From the NCBI RefSeq assembly GCF_006542425.1, contig NZ_VFID01000007.1, positions 1 through 64,000 on the forward strand: a stretch of 64,000 nt of DNA, given 5' to 3'. This document shows, in pieces, positions 47,339 to 56,446 of this stretch. Source of the stretch: Pseudoxanthomonas sp. z9. Lineage in GTDB: Bacteria > Pseudomonadota > Gammaproteobacteria > Xanthomonadales > Xanthomonadaceae. Both the position numbers and the translations under genes were made by a program. Under the pieces are notes generated by a model. It searched no databases. It worked only from the letters and a program-made list of their open reading frames with translations, and had not been told where the DNA came from. Every line of letters starts with the position of its first letter. Position 1 is the first letter of the stretch.

Positions 47339-48919
47339 TCAGCTCTCCAGCAGGCGCTTCAGAGTCGAAAGATGGGTCCCGTATCGCCGCCAGCTGTCCA
47401 CGTTCCTCCCATGCAGTCCTTCCCTGACCTGGGAACTGCTCGCCGTGGCCGAGGGAGCATCGTTTCGCTCGATGTCCAGCATGGAGGGCTCATAGTCGAG
47501 TCCACAGAAATCCAGGACCTTTCGCACGCTGGCTTCCGGCGAAGCGACCAGATCCTCATAGTCCAACACCATCAGTCCGTCCGGCATCACGGATTCCCAG
47601 TACGCGGCCAGGTGAACGAAACGCTTGTACTGGACGGCCATCTCCTGCTGGTCATAACTGAATCCATATGCATTTCCGGAAAACAGATGCCGGAAAGTTG
47701 AAAAGCAACTGTCCATTGGATTCCGCCTCACGCAGATGATCCTTGCTTCTGGCAAGGCCTTGTAGATAAAGCCGGCGTTGAAGATGTTGTTGGGAAGTTT
47801 ATCTATCAGGTAGCGCGTTTCCTGGTTCCAACGCCATGCGGTCCTGGTGCGGTAGCCACGACCGAGCTCGGTGAAATCAATCCTCGCGCAAGCTTCAATG
47901 AGTTGGGACGCCGGCGGTTCACCCGCGAACAGGTTCGCTTGCCAAGAAAGTTCATTCGGAAAATCGGTGAGTTCACCTGCTGAAGCCACGTTGGAATGGT
48001 TACCCAGAATCCTCTCCAGCAAGGTCGTGCCACTCCTGGGCAGGCCCACGATGAAGAGCGGACGGCGGCCCTGCGTATCCATCGATTCAATCCGGGTTCC
48101 GACAAACGAATCGCTGCATAGTCGCTGCAGCAGCCCATACCCCCGTTCATGCGCGGCCTCGTCGTAACGGATCTTCGCGCGCTTGCCCCTCGCTCCAGTC
48201 TCCAGCGCTGCCCAGGCTGCATCCAGTTCTCCGGCATCCTCCAGTTCCTTGTAGAGCGCATAGTGGAGGTAGATGGACTCCTCCGCCTGTGGACTGGTAT
48301 GGGCCAACGCCTTTCGAATCCGCGCGATGCGAGTTCCCGCGACAGGACTCCGCGCATGATTGGCCAGCGACCAGTGCGCTTCCGCATGCAGCGGATCCAA
48401 CGCGATGCAGCGTTCAAACGCCTCGGTCGACTCTTCCATCCGACCTAGATAGCGAAGTGCGTTCGCGCGCGCGTAATGGAGATGGGCTGGTGGACTGGCA
48501 AGCCGCGCAACTGCATGGTCCGCCAGTTCCAGCGCTTCTCCATGCGCCTCCGAAAGACCCAGGTACTGCACCAGTCCCATGCTGTAGCGCAGGACCAAGG
48601 GATCCGACCAATCCGCCGAAACGATGATGTCGCGTGCTTCCTTGTATTCACCAAGGACCAGCAAGCGCATGCTCAGTTCCGCGATGAACTGCTGGCTTCC
48701 ACTTCGTTTCCAGGCTGGTACCGCTGAACGTACCGCGCGCACCGATTCTCGGAAATCACCCTGGTTCTGCGCCAGCGCGGACAATGCCAACCACGCGCGT
48801 GGCTGCGCCGGATCCAGCTCGAGAATCTGCTGGTAGATGACGCGGGCATCGTCGAAGCGACGCTCCATCATCGCCTGGCGCCCACGCTGGATGTAAGCGC
48901 CGATGTCGAGGTTCTGCAC
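47339..48919 (-). CDS. TPR-sulfotransferase protein 2
   Basis: A 526-residue protein from a GTG at 48919, preceded by GGGAGA, which decides the start over an upstream ATG at 48961 inside the terminator. TPR-like repeats cover residues about 8-230 (DDARVIYQQILELDPAQPRAWLAL). The sulfotransferase domain has LFIVGLPRSGTTLLERILGNH near residue 290 and LPEARIICVRRNPMDSCFSTF as the PAPS-binding region. It is the paralogue of the gene at 38992 and also lies just after a receptor gene and its terminator. Acceptor unknown. Confidence 0.9.
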   Translation of the reverse strand: MQNLDIGAYIQRGRQAMMERRFDDARVIYQQILELDPAQPRAWLALSALAQNQGDFRESVRAVRSAVPAWKRSGSQQFIAELSMRLLVLGEYKEARDIIVSADWSDPLVLRYSMGLVQYLGLSEAHGEALELADHAVARLASPPAHLHYARANALRYLGRMEESTEAFERCIALDPLHAEAHWSLANHARSPVAGTRIARIRKALAHTSPQAEESIYLHYALYKELEDAGELDAAWAALETGARGKRAKIRYDEAAHERGYGLLQRLCSDSFVGTRIESMDTQGRRPLFIVGLPRSGTTLLERILGNHSNVASAGELTDFPNELSWQANLFAGEPPASQLIEACARIDFTELGRGYRTRTAWRWNQETRYLIDKLPNNIFNAGFIYKALPEARIICVRRNPMDSCFSTFRHLFSGNAYGFSYDQQEMAVQYKRFVHLAAYWESVMPDGLMVLDYEDLVASPEASVRKVLDFCGLDYEPSMLDIERNDAPSATASSSQVREGLHGRNVDSWRRYGTHLSTLKRLLES

Positions 48920-48954
48920 GCTCGTCTCCCAAGACAAAGGAAAAGGATAGAGGA

Positions 48955-48985
48955 AAAGCAAGACGGCCGCCCGAAGGCGGCCGTC
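48955..48985 (-). terminator. Intrinsic terminator after receptor 3
   Basis: The perfect stem GACGGCCGCC/GGCGGCCGTC (48962-48985) with a ttcg loop is followed on the minus strand by ttgctttt. The sulfotransferase GTG lies 43 bases downstream of the stem. Confidence 0.8.
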
Positions 48986-49011
48986 TCTTTCAAGTTGACT
49001 TCCGATATTGC

Positions 49012-52000
49012 TTAGAAGTCGTACTGCACCATGAAGCGGACCGAACGCGGCGTCTGCCAGGACAGCGGGGTCTTGTAGGTCGGAGCGGCGGCGGAGGTAC
49101 TACCCGTCGCGGTCTCGCCTTCTTCATCCACGGCGGTCGGCTTGTCCGCATTGAACACATTGAACACGTCAATCTTGAATGCCAGCTTGCCATCGGCGAA
49201 AGCCGGGCGGTAAGCGACGTTCACATCGAACGTGGTCGTCCACGGATTCCGGCCCGCAGTGCCACGCGGAACGATGGTGGTGCCATTATTCCGGCCGCTG
49301 GTCGGATCACCTGCGTCGCAGGAGAAGTAAGCAACCCGGTAGCTGACCGGATCGTTGCCGTAGATGCCGAAGCAGTTCTGGGGACGTCCGGACTGGACCA
49401 GCAGGCTGCCGCCAACCGACCATTCGTCGTTGATTTCCCAGTTGCCGAACATCTTCAGCGTGTGACGCCGATCATTTGGCAGATAGCCATACGAACCCAA
49501 CATCAGCTCCGGATAGTCGAAGTCCTGCGTGGTGCCGGTATCACCCTGGCCGATATCCGACTTCACGCCGCCTTCGCTGTTGCCCTTGCTCTTGGCGTAG
49601 GTATAGGAACCCTGCAGGAAGAACTTGTCCCAAGCGCCTTCCCAGAAGAATTCCAACGCGCTGTACGTACGCTTGGCCTTCGGACCCAGGTCGGCCGCAG
49701 CGATGGTCACGCGCTCGATGGTGCCGTCGCCGTCGACGTCGATGTTCCAGATGCCATCGCTACCCGGGTTGTACAGGCGGCAATACGGGAACGAGGGGTT
49801 GCCCGGGGCAACGCCGTCGTAGCCGTTGGCTTCGGCCCACGCTTCGATCGGACGAATATCGCAGTTGTCGTCAATGGCACGCTTCATTTCACGGAAGATG
49901 CCGCGTACGCCAGCCGAGAAGTTGTCCGTCAGCTGCGCCTGGAAGCCCAGGATGTACTCGTCCTGATACATCGGCTTCAGGTTGGTGGAAGCGATCGAGT
50001 TCGGATCCTTCGGACCACCATACTCGCCGTTGGCGTAGTAGGGATCCGTGAAGCATGCCCCGTTGGTGCAGGGCGTCATGCCCGTCGGCGCACCGGTTCC
50101 ATCCGCGACTCCCCCGTAGAAGAAGTCCTGGATTTCATAGATGGATGCACTGGCGCCACGGACAGCGACGTTCGCGGTGAGCGGCAGGGCATAGCGACCG
50201 GCATTACCGAAGATCTTGAACGTGGAATCGCCGTTGACGTCCCACGAGAAGCCCAGTCGCGGAGCGAACTGGTTGTCGATCTTCACATAACTCTGGCCCA
50301 GGCCATTCTTGTTCTCGAAGCTATCCCAACGGACACCACCATAGACGAGGAAATTGTCAGTGATGTTCCAGGTGTCTTCCAGATAGAACGCTTGCTGCTC
50401 GACCTTGACCGTCGCGCCCTGGCGGATGTTGTAGCGGCGAACGAAATCGGTGCCGTCAGCAGCCTGGTTGTACTGGTAGTAGTAGTTGCCCGAGTACGCC
50501 GAACCATCAACGGTCTCGAAATCGTCGGCGTCATAGCCGAAGCGGAGCAGGTGATCACCCAGCACCCACTCGGCATCGATACGATACTGATCACGCGTAT
50601 CCTTGGCATCCGAACGGGTCAGGGATCCCGCGAAGTCACAACCGGTGATCGTTCCGGTAGCCTGCTGGACCCCCAGGGGGCGATTGTCTCGAACAATGGG
50701 GCAACCGCCCACGACGCTGTTGAGGTCGCCGCTGTAGGACAAGCGGGTTCCATCCGCCTGGACTGCGTGGTTCCTGCGGTTGAATTCGCCGCGGCCCGCC
50801 AGTGCGGTCAGGGTGAAAGTATCGGTGAGGTAGCCGGTGTACTTCAGCGAGTAGCTGTCGCCGCCCTGTTCCGTGAACACGGTTCCCAGGCGGTCACTGC
50901 GCTTTGGCTTGACCGACGGCGAGGCCGTGGTGCCGAAGTCGGTGTAATAGTAGGAGGTATCGGTCTTGCGGGTATCGGAGAACGCCGTCAGCGCCAGCAG
51001 ATGGTCGTCGGTGATGTTCCAGTCCAGCTTCACCAACCAGGTCGGGGACTTTTCTTCGGCGAGGGTGTTCGTGCCGCCGCCAACGCCATCGACGCTACCG
51101 GGATAGGAGTCCTGATTGCTCCTGCTGTACTGCAACAGCGCGTAGGCGAACAACTTGTCCTTCACCAGCGCACCGCTGGCCCAAACCGAGGCCGTCGCCT
51201 CCCAGCCGTTGTCCTTGGAGTTGTCCGCGACCAGTCGGCCGTTGTTGTAATACAGATTCGGATTGGTTTCGCGCAGCGATTCGGGTTCCCAGAAGACGTT
51301 GCCGCCCGCATGGAATTCATTCGAGCCGCGCTTGGTGATCAGGTTGATCACGCCACCCGTCGAGCGACCGAACTCGGCGCCGTAGCCACCCGTCTTGATC
51401 TGCTGTTCGGCAATGGCTTCAAACGGAACCTGCGCGAAGTTGAGGTTCTTGAAGGTATTGGTGATGTTGAAGCCATTGACGTAGTACTGGTTCTCGGCAA
51501 CGGAGGAGCCGCCGAACGACGCCAGCTTGCCAAACGCAGCATCGCCCTTGACCGTACCCGGAGCAAGCAGGGCAACACCGGTGATGTCGCGCGAAACCGG
51601 AATCTTGGCGATCTGCTCGGAGGTCAGGATCGTGGTCGATTCAACGGACGAAACGTCGATCGGGTTGATGGCATTGGTGCCCACGACCTGAACCGCGTCC
51701 AGCGTGGTGGCGCCACCGCTTGCCGCGGCAGCTGCACGCGCAAAATCGACATTGGCTGCGGTACCAACGTTGACGGTGATCTCGCGTGTGGACGACGTGC
51801 CGTCGGCAGCCTTGCGGGTAATGGTGTACTTACCGGTCGGCAGGGCCGAGAAGCGATAGCTGCCATCGCCGCTCACGCCGAGGGTACGGGTAAAGCCGGT
51901 GCTCGGGTTGACGATGGTGATGGTGTCGCCGTCGACCGCACGACCGGTGATGGCACCGGCCGAGTTCGACTGCGCCTGTACCCCACCCACGAAGCAGGCA

Positions 52001-52059
52001 CCCAGGGCCAGGCTCAGGGCCGTGCGCTTGATGCCTTTCGACAAGTAACTGGAACCCAT
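49012..52059 (-). CDS. Oar-like TonB-dependent receptor 3
   Basis: A 1015-residue protein with a signal peptide (cleavage near VQAQ). The carboxypeptidase-regulatory-like domain has GAITGRAVDGDTITIVNP. A candidate TonB box TTLDAVQVVG and plug motifs SVESTTILTSEQIAKIPVSRD and GGYGAEFGRSTGGVIN follow. The barrel ends RSVRFMVQYDF, the same as receptor 1. The ATG at 52059 follows agagagagagacaa. Upstream in-frame codons read into the promoter region and are excluded. Receptors 1 and 3 are the closest pair. Confidence 0.93.
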   Translation of the reverse strand: MGSSYLSKGIKRTALSLALGACFVGGVQAQSNSAGAITGRAVDGDTITIVNPSTGFTRTLGVSGDGSYRFSALPTGKYTITRKAADGTSSTREITVNVGTAANVDFARAAAAASGGATTLDAVQVVGTNAINPIDVSSVESTTILTSEQIAKIPVSRDITGVALLAPGTVKGDAAFGKLASFGGSSVAENQYYVNGFNITNTFKNLNFAQVPFEAIAEQQIKTGGYGAEFGRSTGGVINLITKRGSNEFHAGGNVFWEPESLRETNPNLYYNNGRLVADNSKDNGWEATASVWASGALVKDKLFAYALLQYSRSNQDSYPGSVDGVGGGTNTLAEEKSPTWLVKLDWNITDDHLLALTAFSDTRKTDTSYYYTDFGTTASPSVKPKRSDRLGTVFTEQGGDSYSLKYTGYLTDTFTLTALAGRGEFNRRNHAVQADGTRLSYSGDLNSVVGGCPIVRDNRPLGVQQATGTITGCDFAGSLTRSDAKDTRDQYRIDAEWVLGDHLLRFGYDADDFETVDGSAYSGNYYYQYNQAADGTDFVRRYNIRQGATVKVEQQAFYLEDTWNITDNFLVYGGVRWDSFENKNGLGQSYVKIDNQFAPRLGFSWDVNGDSTFKIFGNAGRYALPLTANVAVRGASASIYEIQDFFYGGVADGTGAPTGMTPCTNGACFTDPYYANGEYGGPKDPNSIASTNLKPMYQDEYILGFQAQLTDNFSAGVRGIFREMKRAIDDNCDIRPIEAWAEANGYDGVAPGNPSFPYCRLYNPGSDGIWNIDVDGDGTIERVTIAAADLGPKAKRTYSALEFFWEGAWDKFFLQGSYTYAKSKGNSEGGVKSDIGQGDTGTTQDFDYPELMLGSYGYLPNDRRHTLKMFGNWEINDEWSVGGSLLVQSGRPQNCFGIYGNDPVSYRVAYFSCDAGDPTSGRNNGTTIVPRGTAGRNPWTTTFDVNVAYRPAFADGKLAFKIDVFNVFNADKPTAVDEEGETATGSTSAAAPTYKTPLSWQTPRSVRFMVQYDF

Positions 52060-52146
52060 TTGTCTCTCTCTCTTGAGTTGTAAACGGCCGGTGCCAAAAG
52101 AGCCCCGGAATCCGAAGTGACAGGCCTCATGCAGCCTGTGAACCCA

Positions 52147-52156
52147 AGAGTAACGC
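52147..52156 (-). promoter_or_regulatory. Shared receptor-upstream motif, copy 3
   Basis: GCGTTACTCT on the minus strand, 88 bases before the receptor 3 start. It is identical to copy 1 and, like it, lies directly downstream of an A/T-rich run. Confidence 0.5.
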
Positions 52157-52263
52157 AAATTTCTTCATTAAGAAAGAGTTATGCGGCCTTATAAATCAAT
52201 CACTTGCCCTGTTCATTTTGATGAATTGTAAGAAAAAATACGCTTCAGGACCTGCGATGGCAC

Positions 52264-52293
52264 AAAGAAAAACGGCCGCTCGAGGGCGGCCGT
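52264..52293 (-). terminator. Intrinsic terminator after pckG
   Basis: The stem ACGGCCGC/GCGGCCGT (52272-52293) is followed on the minus strand by tttttcttt. It separates pckG from receptor 3. Confidence 0.85.
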
Positions 52294-52316
52294 CTCTCGC
52301 GAAGAAGAAAATGGCT

Positions 52317-54104
52317 TCAATCCAGCTGGCCAGCGATGCGCTCCTGCTCACCCTTCAACGCCCCCGGCATCCGCTCACCGAACTCCTCCAGATAAGCCCC
52401 GATGCTTTCCACCTCGGACCGCCAGCCGTCCCGGTCGAAGCCAAACAGCTTGGTTTCGGCTTCCTGCGAGAGCGTCACGCCGTCAAGATTCAGATCGCCG
52501 GTTCGAGGCAGATGGCCGATGGGGGTCTCGACCGCGTCGGCCTGCCCTTCCACCCGTTTGATCATCCATTCCAGCACGCGCAGGTTCTCGCCGAAGCCCG
52601 GCCACAGGAACTTGCCGTCGTCGCCCTTGCGGAACCAGTTGACGTGGAAGATCTTCGGCAGCTTCACGCCGGGCTGGTCGAACGACAGCCAGTGGGCAAA
52701 GTAGTCGGCGAAGTTGTAGCCGCAGAACGGTTTCATCGCCATCGGATCGCGGCGCATCACGCCAACCGCGCCGGTGGCGGCGGCGGTGGTTTCCGACCCC
52801 ATCGCGGCGCCGACCAGGACGCCATGGGTCCAGTCGCGGGCTTCGAACACGAGCGGGACCAGCGATGCGCGGCGGCCACCGAACACGATCGCCGAAATCG
52901 GCACGCCTTGCGGATCTTCCGCACGCGGCGAGTAGCTGGGGCACTGGCGGGCGGACACGGTGAAGCGCGAGTTCGGGTGTGCGGCCGGGCCGTTGGCGGG
53001 ATCGTAGGGGCGCCCCTGCCAGTCAAGCGCCGGCGTGCGTCCGTCCAGGCCTTCCCACCACGGTTCCTGCTCGTCGGTCACCGCGACATTGGTGAAGATG
53101 GTGTGGTGGCTGATGGTGGCCAGCGCGTTCGGATTGGAGCTGTCCGAAGTGCCCGGAGCCACCCCGAAGAAGCCGGCCTCCGGATTGATGGCGTACAGCC
53201 GGCCGTCGGCGCCGGGACGCATCCAGCAGATGTCGTCGCCGACGGTCCACACCTTCCAGCCAGCCTGGCGGTAGCCTTCCGGCGGGATCAGCATGGCCAG
53301 GTTGGTCTTGCCGCAGGCGGAAGGAAACGCGGCGGCCACATAGTGGGTCTGGCCCTGCGGGTTCTCGATGCCGACGATCAGCATGTGCTCGGCCAGCCAG
53401 CCTTCCTGCCGCGCCTGGTGGGAGGCGATTCGCAGCGCGTGGCACTTCTTGCCGAGCAGCGCGTTGCCGCCGTAGCCGGAGCCGTAGCTCTTGATGGTCA
53501 GCTCTTCCGGGAAATGCATGATGAAGCGACGTTCCGGATCCAGTTCGCCGATCGAGTGCAGGCCCTTCACGAAGCCGCCCTCGCGTTCGATCCGCGCCAA
53601 TGCCGCGGCACCCATGCGGGTCATGATGCGCATGTTGGCGACCACGTAGGGCGAGTCGGTGATTTCCACGCCGCAACGCGCCAGCGGCGAATCGATCGGC
53701 CCCATGCAGTAAGGCACCACGTACAGGGTGCGCCCGCGCATGCAGCCGGCGAACAGCGCGTCCATCTTGGCATGTGCCTCGGCCGGCGCCATCCAGTGGT
53801 TGTTCGGGCCGGCATCGTCGCGGTCCGGCGTGCAGACGAAAGTCAGATGCTCGACCCGCGCCACGTCGCTGGGGCTGGAACGGTGCAGCCAGCTGTGCGG
53901 ATGGGTTTCGCGGTTGAGCGGCAGCAGGGTGCCGTCGGCCTGCATGCGGGCGATGAGCGCGGCGTTTTCGGCATCGCTGCCATCGCACCAGTGGATGTGG
54001 TCGGGCCGGGTCAGCGCAGCGACTTCCGCGACCCAGGCGTTCAGCGCGTCCAGCCTGCACCCCTGGGAATCCTGCGATTTGAAAACGTCGACCGCTGCGT
54101 TCAT
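52317..54104 (-). CDS. pckG: Phosphoenolpyruvate carboxykinase (GTP)
   Basis: A 595-residue enzyme converting oxaloacetate and GTP to phosphoenolpyruvate in gluconeogenesis. The P-loop is FPSACGKTN with Lys266. Other GTP-form motifs are SYGSGYGGNALLGKKCHALRI, WTVGDDICWMRPG, INPEAGFFGVAPGT and FHVNWFRKGDDGKFLWPGF. Length fits the GTP class, not the ATP class. A direct repeat lies close upstream. It is a single-gene unit ending in its own terminator. Confidence 0.96.
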   Translation of the reverse strand: MNAAVDVFKSQDSQGCRLDALNAWVAEVAALTRPDHIHWCDGSDAENAALIARMQADGTLLPLNRETHPHSWLHRSSPSDVARVEHLTFVCTPDRDDAGPNNHWMAPAEAHAKMDALFAGCMRGRTLYVVPYCMGPIDSPLARCGVEITDSPYVVANMRIMTRMGAAALARIEREGGFVKGLHSIGELDPERRFIMHFPEELTIKSYGSGYGGNALLGKKCHALRIASHQARQEGWLAEHMLIVGIENPQGQTHYVAAAFPSACGKTNLAMLIPPEGYRQAGWKVWTVGDDICWMRPGADGRLYAINPEAGFFGVAPGTSDSSNPNALATISHHTIFTNVAVTDEQEPWWEGLDGRTPALDWQGRPYDPANGPAAHPNSRFTVSARQCPSYSPRAEDPQGVPISAIVFGGRRASLVPLVFEARDWTHGVLVGAAMGSETTAAATGAVGVMRRDPMAMKPFCGYNFADYFAHWLSFDQPGVKLPKIFHVNWFRKGDDGKFLWPGFGENLRVLEWMIKRVEGQADAVETPIGHLPRTGDLNLDGVTLSQEAETKLFGFDRDGWRSEVESIGAYLEEFGERMPGALKGEQERIAGQLD

Positions 54105-54120
54105 GCCGTGCCCTCGAAAA

Positions 54121-54141
54121 ATGAGACCAAAATGATACCAA
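54121..54141 (-). promoter_or_regulatory. Direct repeat upstream of pckG
   Basis: TTGGTATCAT and TTGGTCTCAT (minus strand) are adjacent with an 11-base period, which puts both on the same face of the helix. They lie 17-37 bases before the start codon. They resemble an operator, but the regulator is unknown. Confidence 0.4.
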
Positions 54142-54316
54142 TGTCCGGTCCCGATGACGAGAACAACGCCGAATCGGATTCAGGAAGGTCAGGACTTGTC
54201 CCGGCCGTCACGCCCGGGCCTCCCGGGAATCCGCGGCAGAGGCAGCATCCACATACATATGTAGACGCGGCGCCGGCAGGCTTCCCTCGCGGCAGGCAGG
54301 AGCTTCGGTGGCGGGC

Positions 54317-55060
54317 TCAGCCGGCGCGTGATCGCCGATAAGGGTTGAAGAGCTGGAGCAGCCAGGGCTTCTGCGCCAGCACCAGGCTCACGCCGATGCG
54401 CTCGGACGCGGGCAGGGTCGCATCCCGCGCCAACAGGGCATCGAACTCGCGCGCCACCTCCTCCAGCCTTTGTCGCAATTGCTTGATGCCATCGATGCTG
54501 AGGCTGCCGCTGAGCAGCAGCAGGGCATCCTGCTCGCCATCGAAGGCATCGGCGAAGTAATCCGTCAGCAGGGTGTGGCGGAAATAGCGTTCCATCGGCC
54601 CATCGGCGCGCCACCGGAAATTGCGCGCGGTCAGGGTGCGCGTGCGGTTCCCGGGCAACAGTTCGATGATGCCCAGTCGATCCAGTTTCACCAGCAGGCC
54701 CGTCCATTGCGCCGGCGTGAACCCGAAATGCTCCAGCACGTCTTCCTGGCGCCATCGGTTGAGGGTCAGGAACAGCGCCATCAGCAGGGCGGGTTCCTTC
54801 ACCAGTGCCTGTTCCTGCGCCGGCTCCAACTGCGCCATCGGCTTGCGCCCGCGCGCCGCCTCGGCACTGAGTTCGGCCAGGCCGACGTCCAGCACCTCGC
54901 AGATCTGTTCCAGGCGCTGCAGGCTCATGGCGCGGCGGGAGAACATGCGCTTGATCGCGGCCTCGCTCATCTTCATCTGCGTGGCCAGGTCGCGGTAGGT
55001 CATGCCCTGCCCGCGCAGGCAGCGCTTGAGGGCGTCGACCAGTTCCAGGGATACGGCCAT
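54317..55060 (-). CDS. HTH (XRE-like) transcriptional regulator
   Basis: A 247-residue protein with an N-terminal Cro/C1-type helix-turn-helix (MTYRDLATQMKMSEAAIKRMFSRR, with the LERLEQIC-like helix after it). A longer C-terminal domain includes a second possible winged-helix segment (FGFTPAQWTGLLVKLDRLGII). The ATG at 55060 is the first with the domain intact. It is divergent from the exported-protein operon at 55169, which it may regulate. Confidence 0.87.
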   Translation of the reverse strand: MAVSLELVDALKRCLRGQGMTYRDLATQMKMSEAAIKRMFSRRAMSLQRLEQICEVLDVGLAELSAEAARGRKPMAQLEPAQEQALVKEPALLMALFLTLNRWRQEDVLEHFGFTPAQWTGLLVKLDRLGIIELLPGNRTRTLTARNFRWRADGPMERYFRHTLLTDYFADAFDGEQDALLLLSGSLSIDGIKQLRQRLEEVAREFDALLARDATLPASERIGVSLVLAQKPWLLQLFNPYRRSRAG

Positions 55061-55168
55061 GGGTAGCGGATTCCTATACCTTTCGCTCCCCGATAGCTTA
55101 CCTTGTCGAAGTTGGTTGAACCCGGAGGGGTTCTGCGCACAGCTTGCACCGCGCAAGGAGACCCGCCG

Positions 55169-55609
55169 ATGCCCCTTACAGAATCCACCCTCCCGCTTTT
55201 TCGCACGCTGTTGTTGGCAACCGCTCTGTTTGCCGTGGCCGCTCCCGCCCGAAGCGCCGTCCAGTCCGACGGCGCCAGCCGGCATTCGCAGGCCAGCCTC
55301 GCCGCTTCCGTCGAAGTGCCCGTGGCCGTCGTGCACGCGTTGGCGCATGGCGCGTCGGCGGTGGTGTCCGGGGTCGCGGTGGTGGGTGGCAGCGTGGCGG
55401 TCACCGTATCGGCCACCGCCGCCGGCGCCTCGTTCGTGATCTACCTGTCGGTGGAAGCCGTTCGCCGGCTGGGCATCGCGGTGGGAACCGCCATCAGCGT
55501 AACCGCTGTTGCCACCGGCTGGCTGCTGGGCGCTGCCGGCGAGACGTTTTGCTTCATCGCCAACGACAACGTTCGCCCGCATATCCACAGCCATCGCTAC
55601 GGGAGTTGA
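55169..55609 (+). CDS. Exported/membrane protein of unknown function
   Basis: A 146-residue protein with a signal peptide (residues about 10-30) and further hydrophobic, Ala/Val/Gly-rich segments (about 48-75 and 85-125). It ends in a short His-containing tail. AAGGAG sits 8 bases before the ATG at 55169. No family was recognised. It is first in a three-gene run with 55613 and 56447, and divergent from the HTH regulator. Confidence 0.75.
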   Translation: MPLTESTLPLFRTLLLATALFAVAAPARSAVQSDGASRHSQASLAASVEVPVAVVHALAHGASAVVSGVAVVGGSVAVTVSATAAGASFVIYLSVEAVRRLGIAVGTAISVTAVATGWLLGAAGETFCFIANDNVRPHIHSHRYGS

Positions 55610-55612
55610 GCC

Positions 55613-56425
55613 ATGTACCGGTTATTGATGCGCCTTGCCTGGCTGCTGTGCCTGCCGCTGGCGGCTCACGCCGGCAACGATTGCCGGGAACAGGAATTGC
55701 CGCCCGCGAAAGCCGCCGCGGCGGCCGAGAGTGCGCTGCGGGCAGCGGCCGCGCTGGATCAGAGGGATGCACCGGTCGCGCTGATTGCACGGGTCGGTAC
55801 GGATCTGTCGAAACAGGGCCTGGTCTACAGCCATGCGGGCTTCGTCGTCCGCGACCACCCCAGGGGACGCTGGACGGTGGTGCATCTGCTCAATGAATGC
55901 GGCAGCGATCGTTCCGGACTGTACGCGCAGGGGCTGGTGAATTTCTTCTCCGACGATCTGGTCAACCAGGATCTGCGCATCGTCTGGTTCACGCCGGTTT
56001 TCGCCCAGCAGCTGGCCGGGCGACTGCAACAACTGCCGCGCCACAGCCTGCATCATCCGCGTTACAACCTGATCGCGCGTCCCGGCAGCCGGGACTACCA
56101 GAACTCGACCGCCTGGCTGGTCGAGATGATGGCCAGTGCGATGGCTGACACGCCGCTATACGACCGCGCCACCGCCTATGCTTTCGCGCGCGGCGATGGT
56201 TTCGTACCGGATACGATCCATGTCCCATACACCAAGCGCGTACTGGGCGGGTTGTTCACCGCCAACGTCGACTTCACCGACCATCCGGTCGCCACGCGCC
56301 TGTCCGGCGACTACCCCGTGATCACCGTACGCTCGATTTTCCGTTACCTGGACAGCGCCGGTTACACCGAGCGCGTGCAGGAGTGGCGCAGCGGCCGCCT
56401 GATGGCCACGCCTGGACCGGCCTGA
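55613..56425 (+). CDS. DUF2145-like exported protein
   Basis: A 270-residue protein with a signal peptide (cleavage near AHAGN). The sequence reads like DUF2145: LIARVGTDLSKQGLVYSHAGFVV, VVHLLNECGSDRSGLY, YNLIARPGSRDYQNSTAWLVEMM and DGFVPDTIHVPYTKR. The Ser-His (YSHAGF), Cys (NECG) and Asn (YQNSTAW) positions recall a papain/NlpC-like fold, but this is inference. The start lies 3 bases after the upstream stop. Confidence 0.8.
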   Translation: MYRLLMRLAWLLCLPLAAHAGNDCREQELPPAKAAAAAESALRAAAALDQRDAPVALIARVGTDLSKQGLVYSHAGFVVRDHPRGRWTVVHLLNECGSDRSGLYAQGLVNFFSDDLVNQDLRIVWFTPVFAQQLAGRLQQLPRHSLHHPRYNLIARPGSRDYQNSTAWLVEMMASAMADTPLYDRATAYAFARGDGFVPDTIHVPYTKRVLGGLFTANVDFTDHPVATRLSGDYPVITVRSIFRYLDSAGYTERVQEWRSGRLMATPGPA

Positions 56426-56446
56426 TTCCAACCCGCGAGGCATCCC

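Noticed and set aside
48920..48961. ATG start at 48961 for sulfotransferase 2
   Set aside because: It would lie in the terminator U-run and adds residues without family features, while the GTG at 48919 has a GGGAGA site at proper distance.
40635..52059. Receptor repeats considered as mobile elements or CRISPR-like repeats
   Set aside because: The similarity is protein-coding and gene-length, from paralogy. No short direct repeats with unique spacers and no transposase were seen.
49462..52083. Long plus-strand frame antisense to receptor 3
   Set aside because: Low-information complement of the receptor, rich in Val/Gly/Ala from antisense codons.
52218..54341. Plus-strand frame antisense to pckG
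   Set aside because: Shadow of a clearly recognised enzyme gene.
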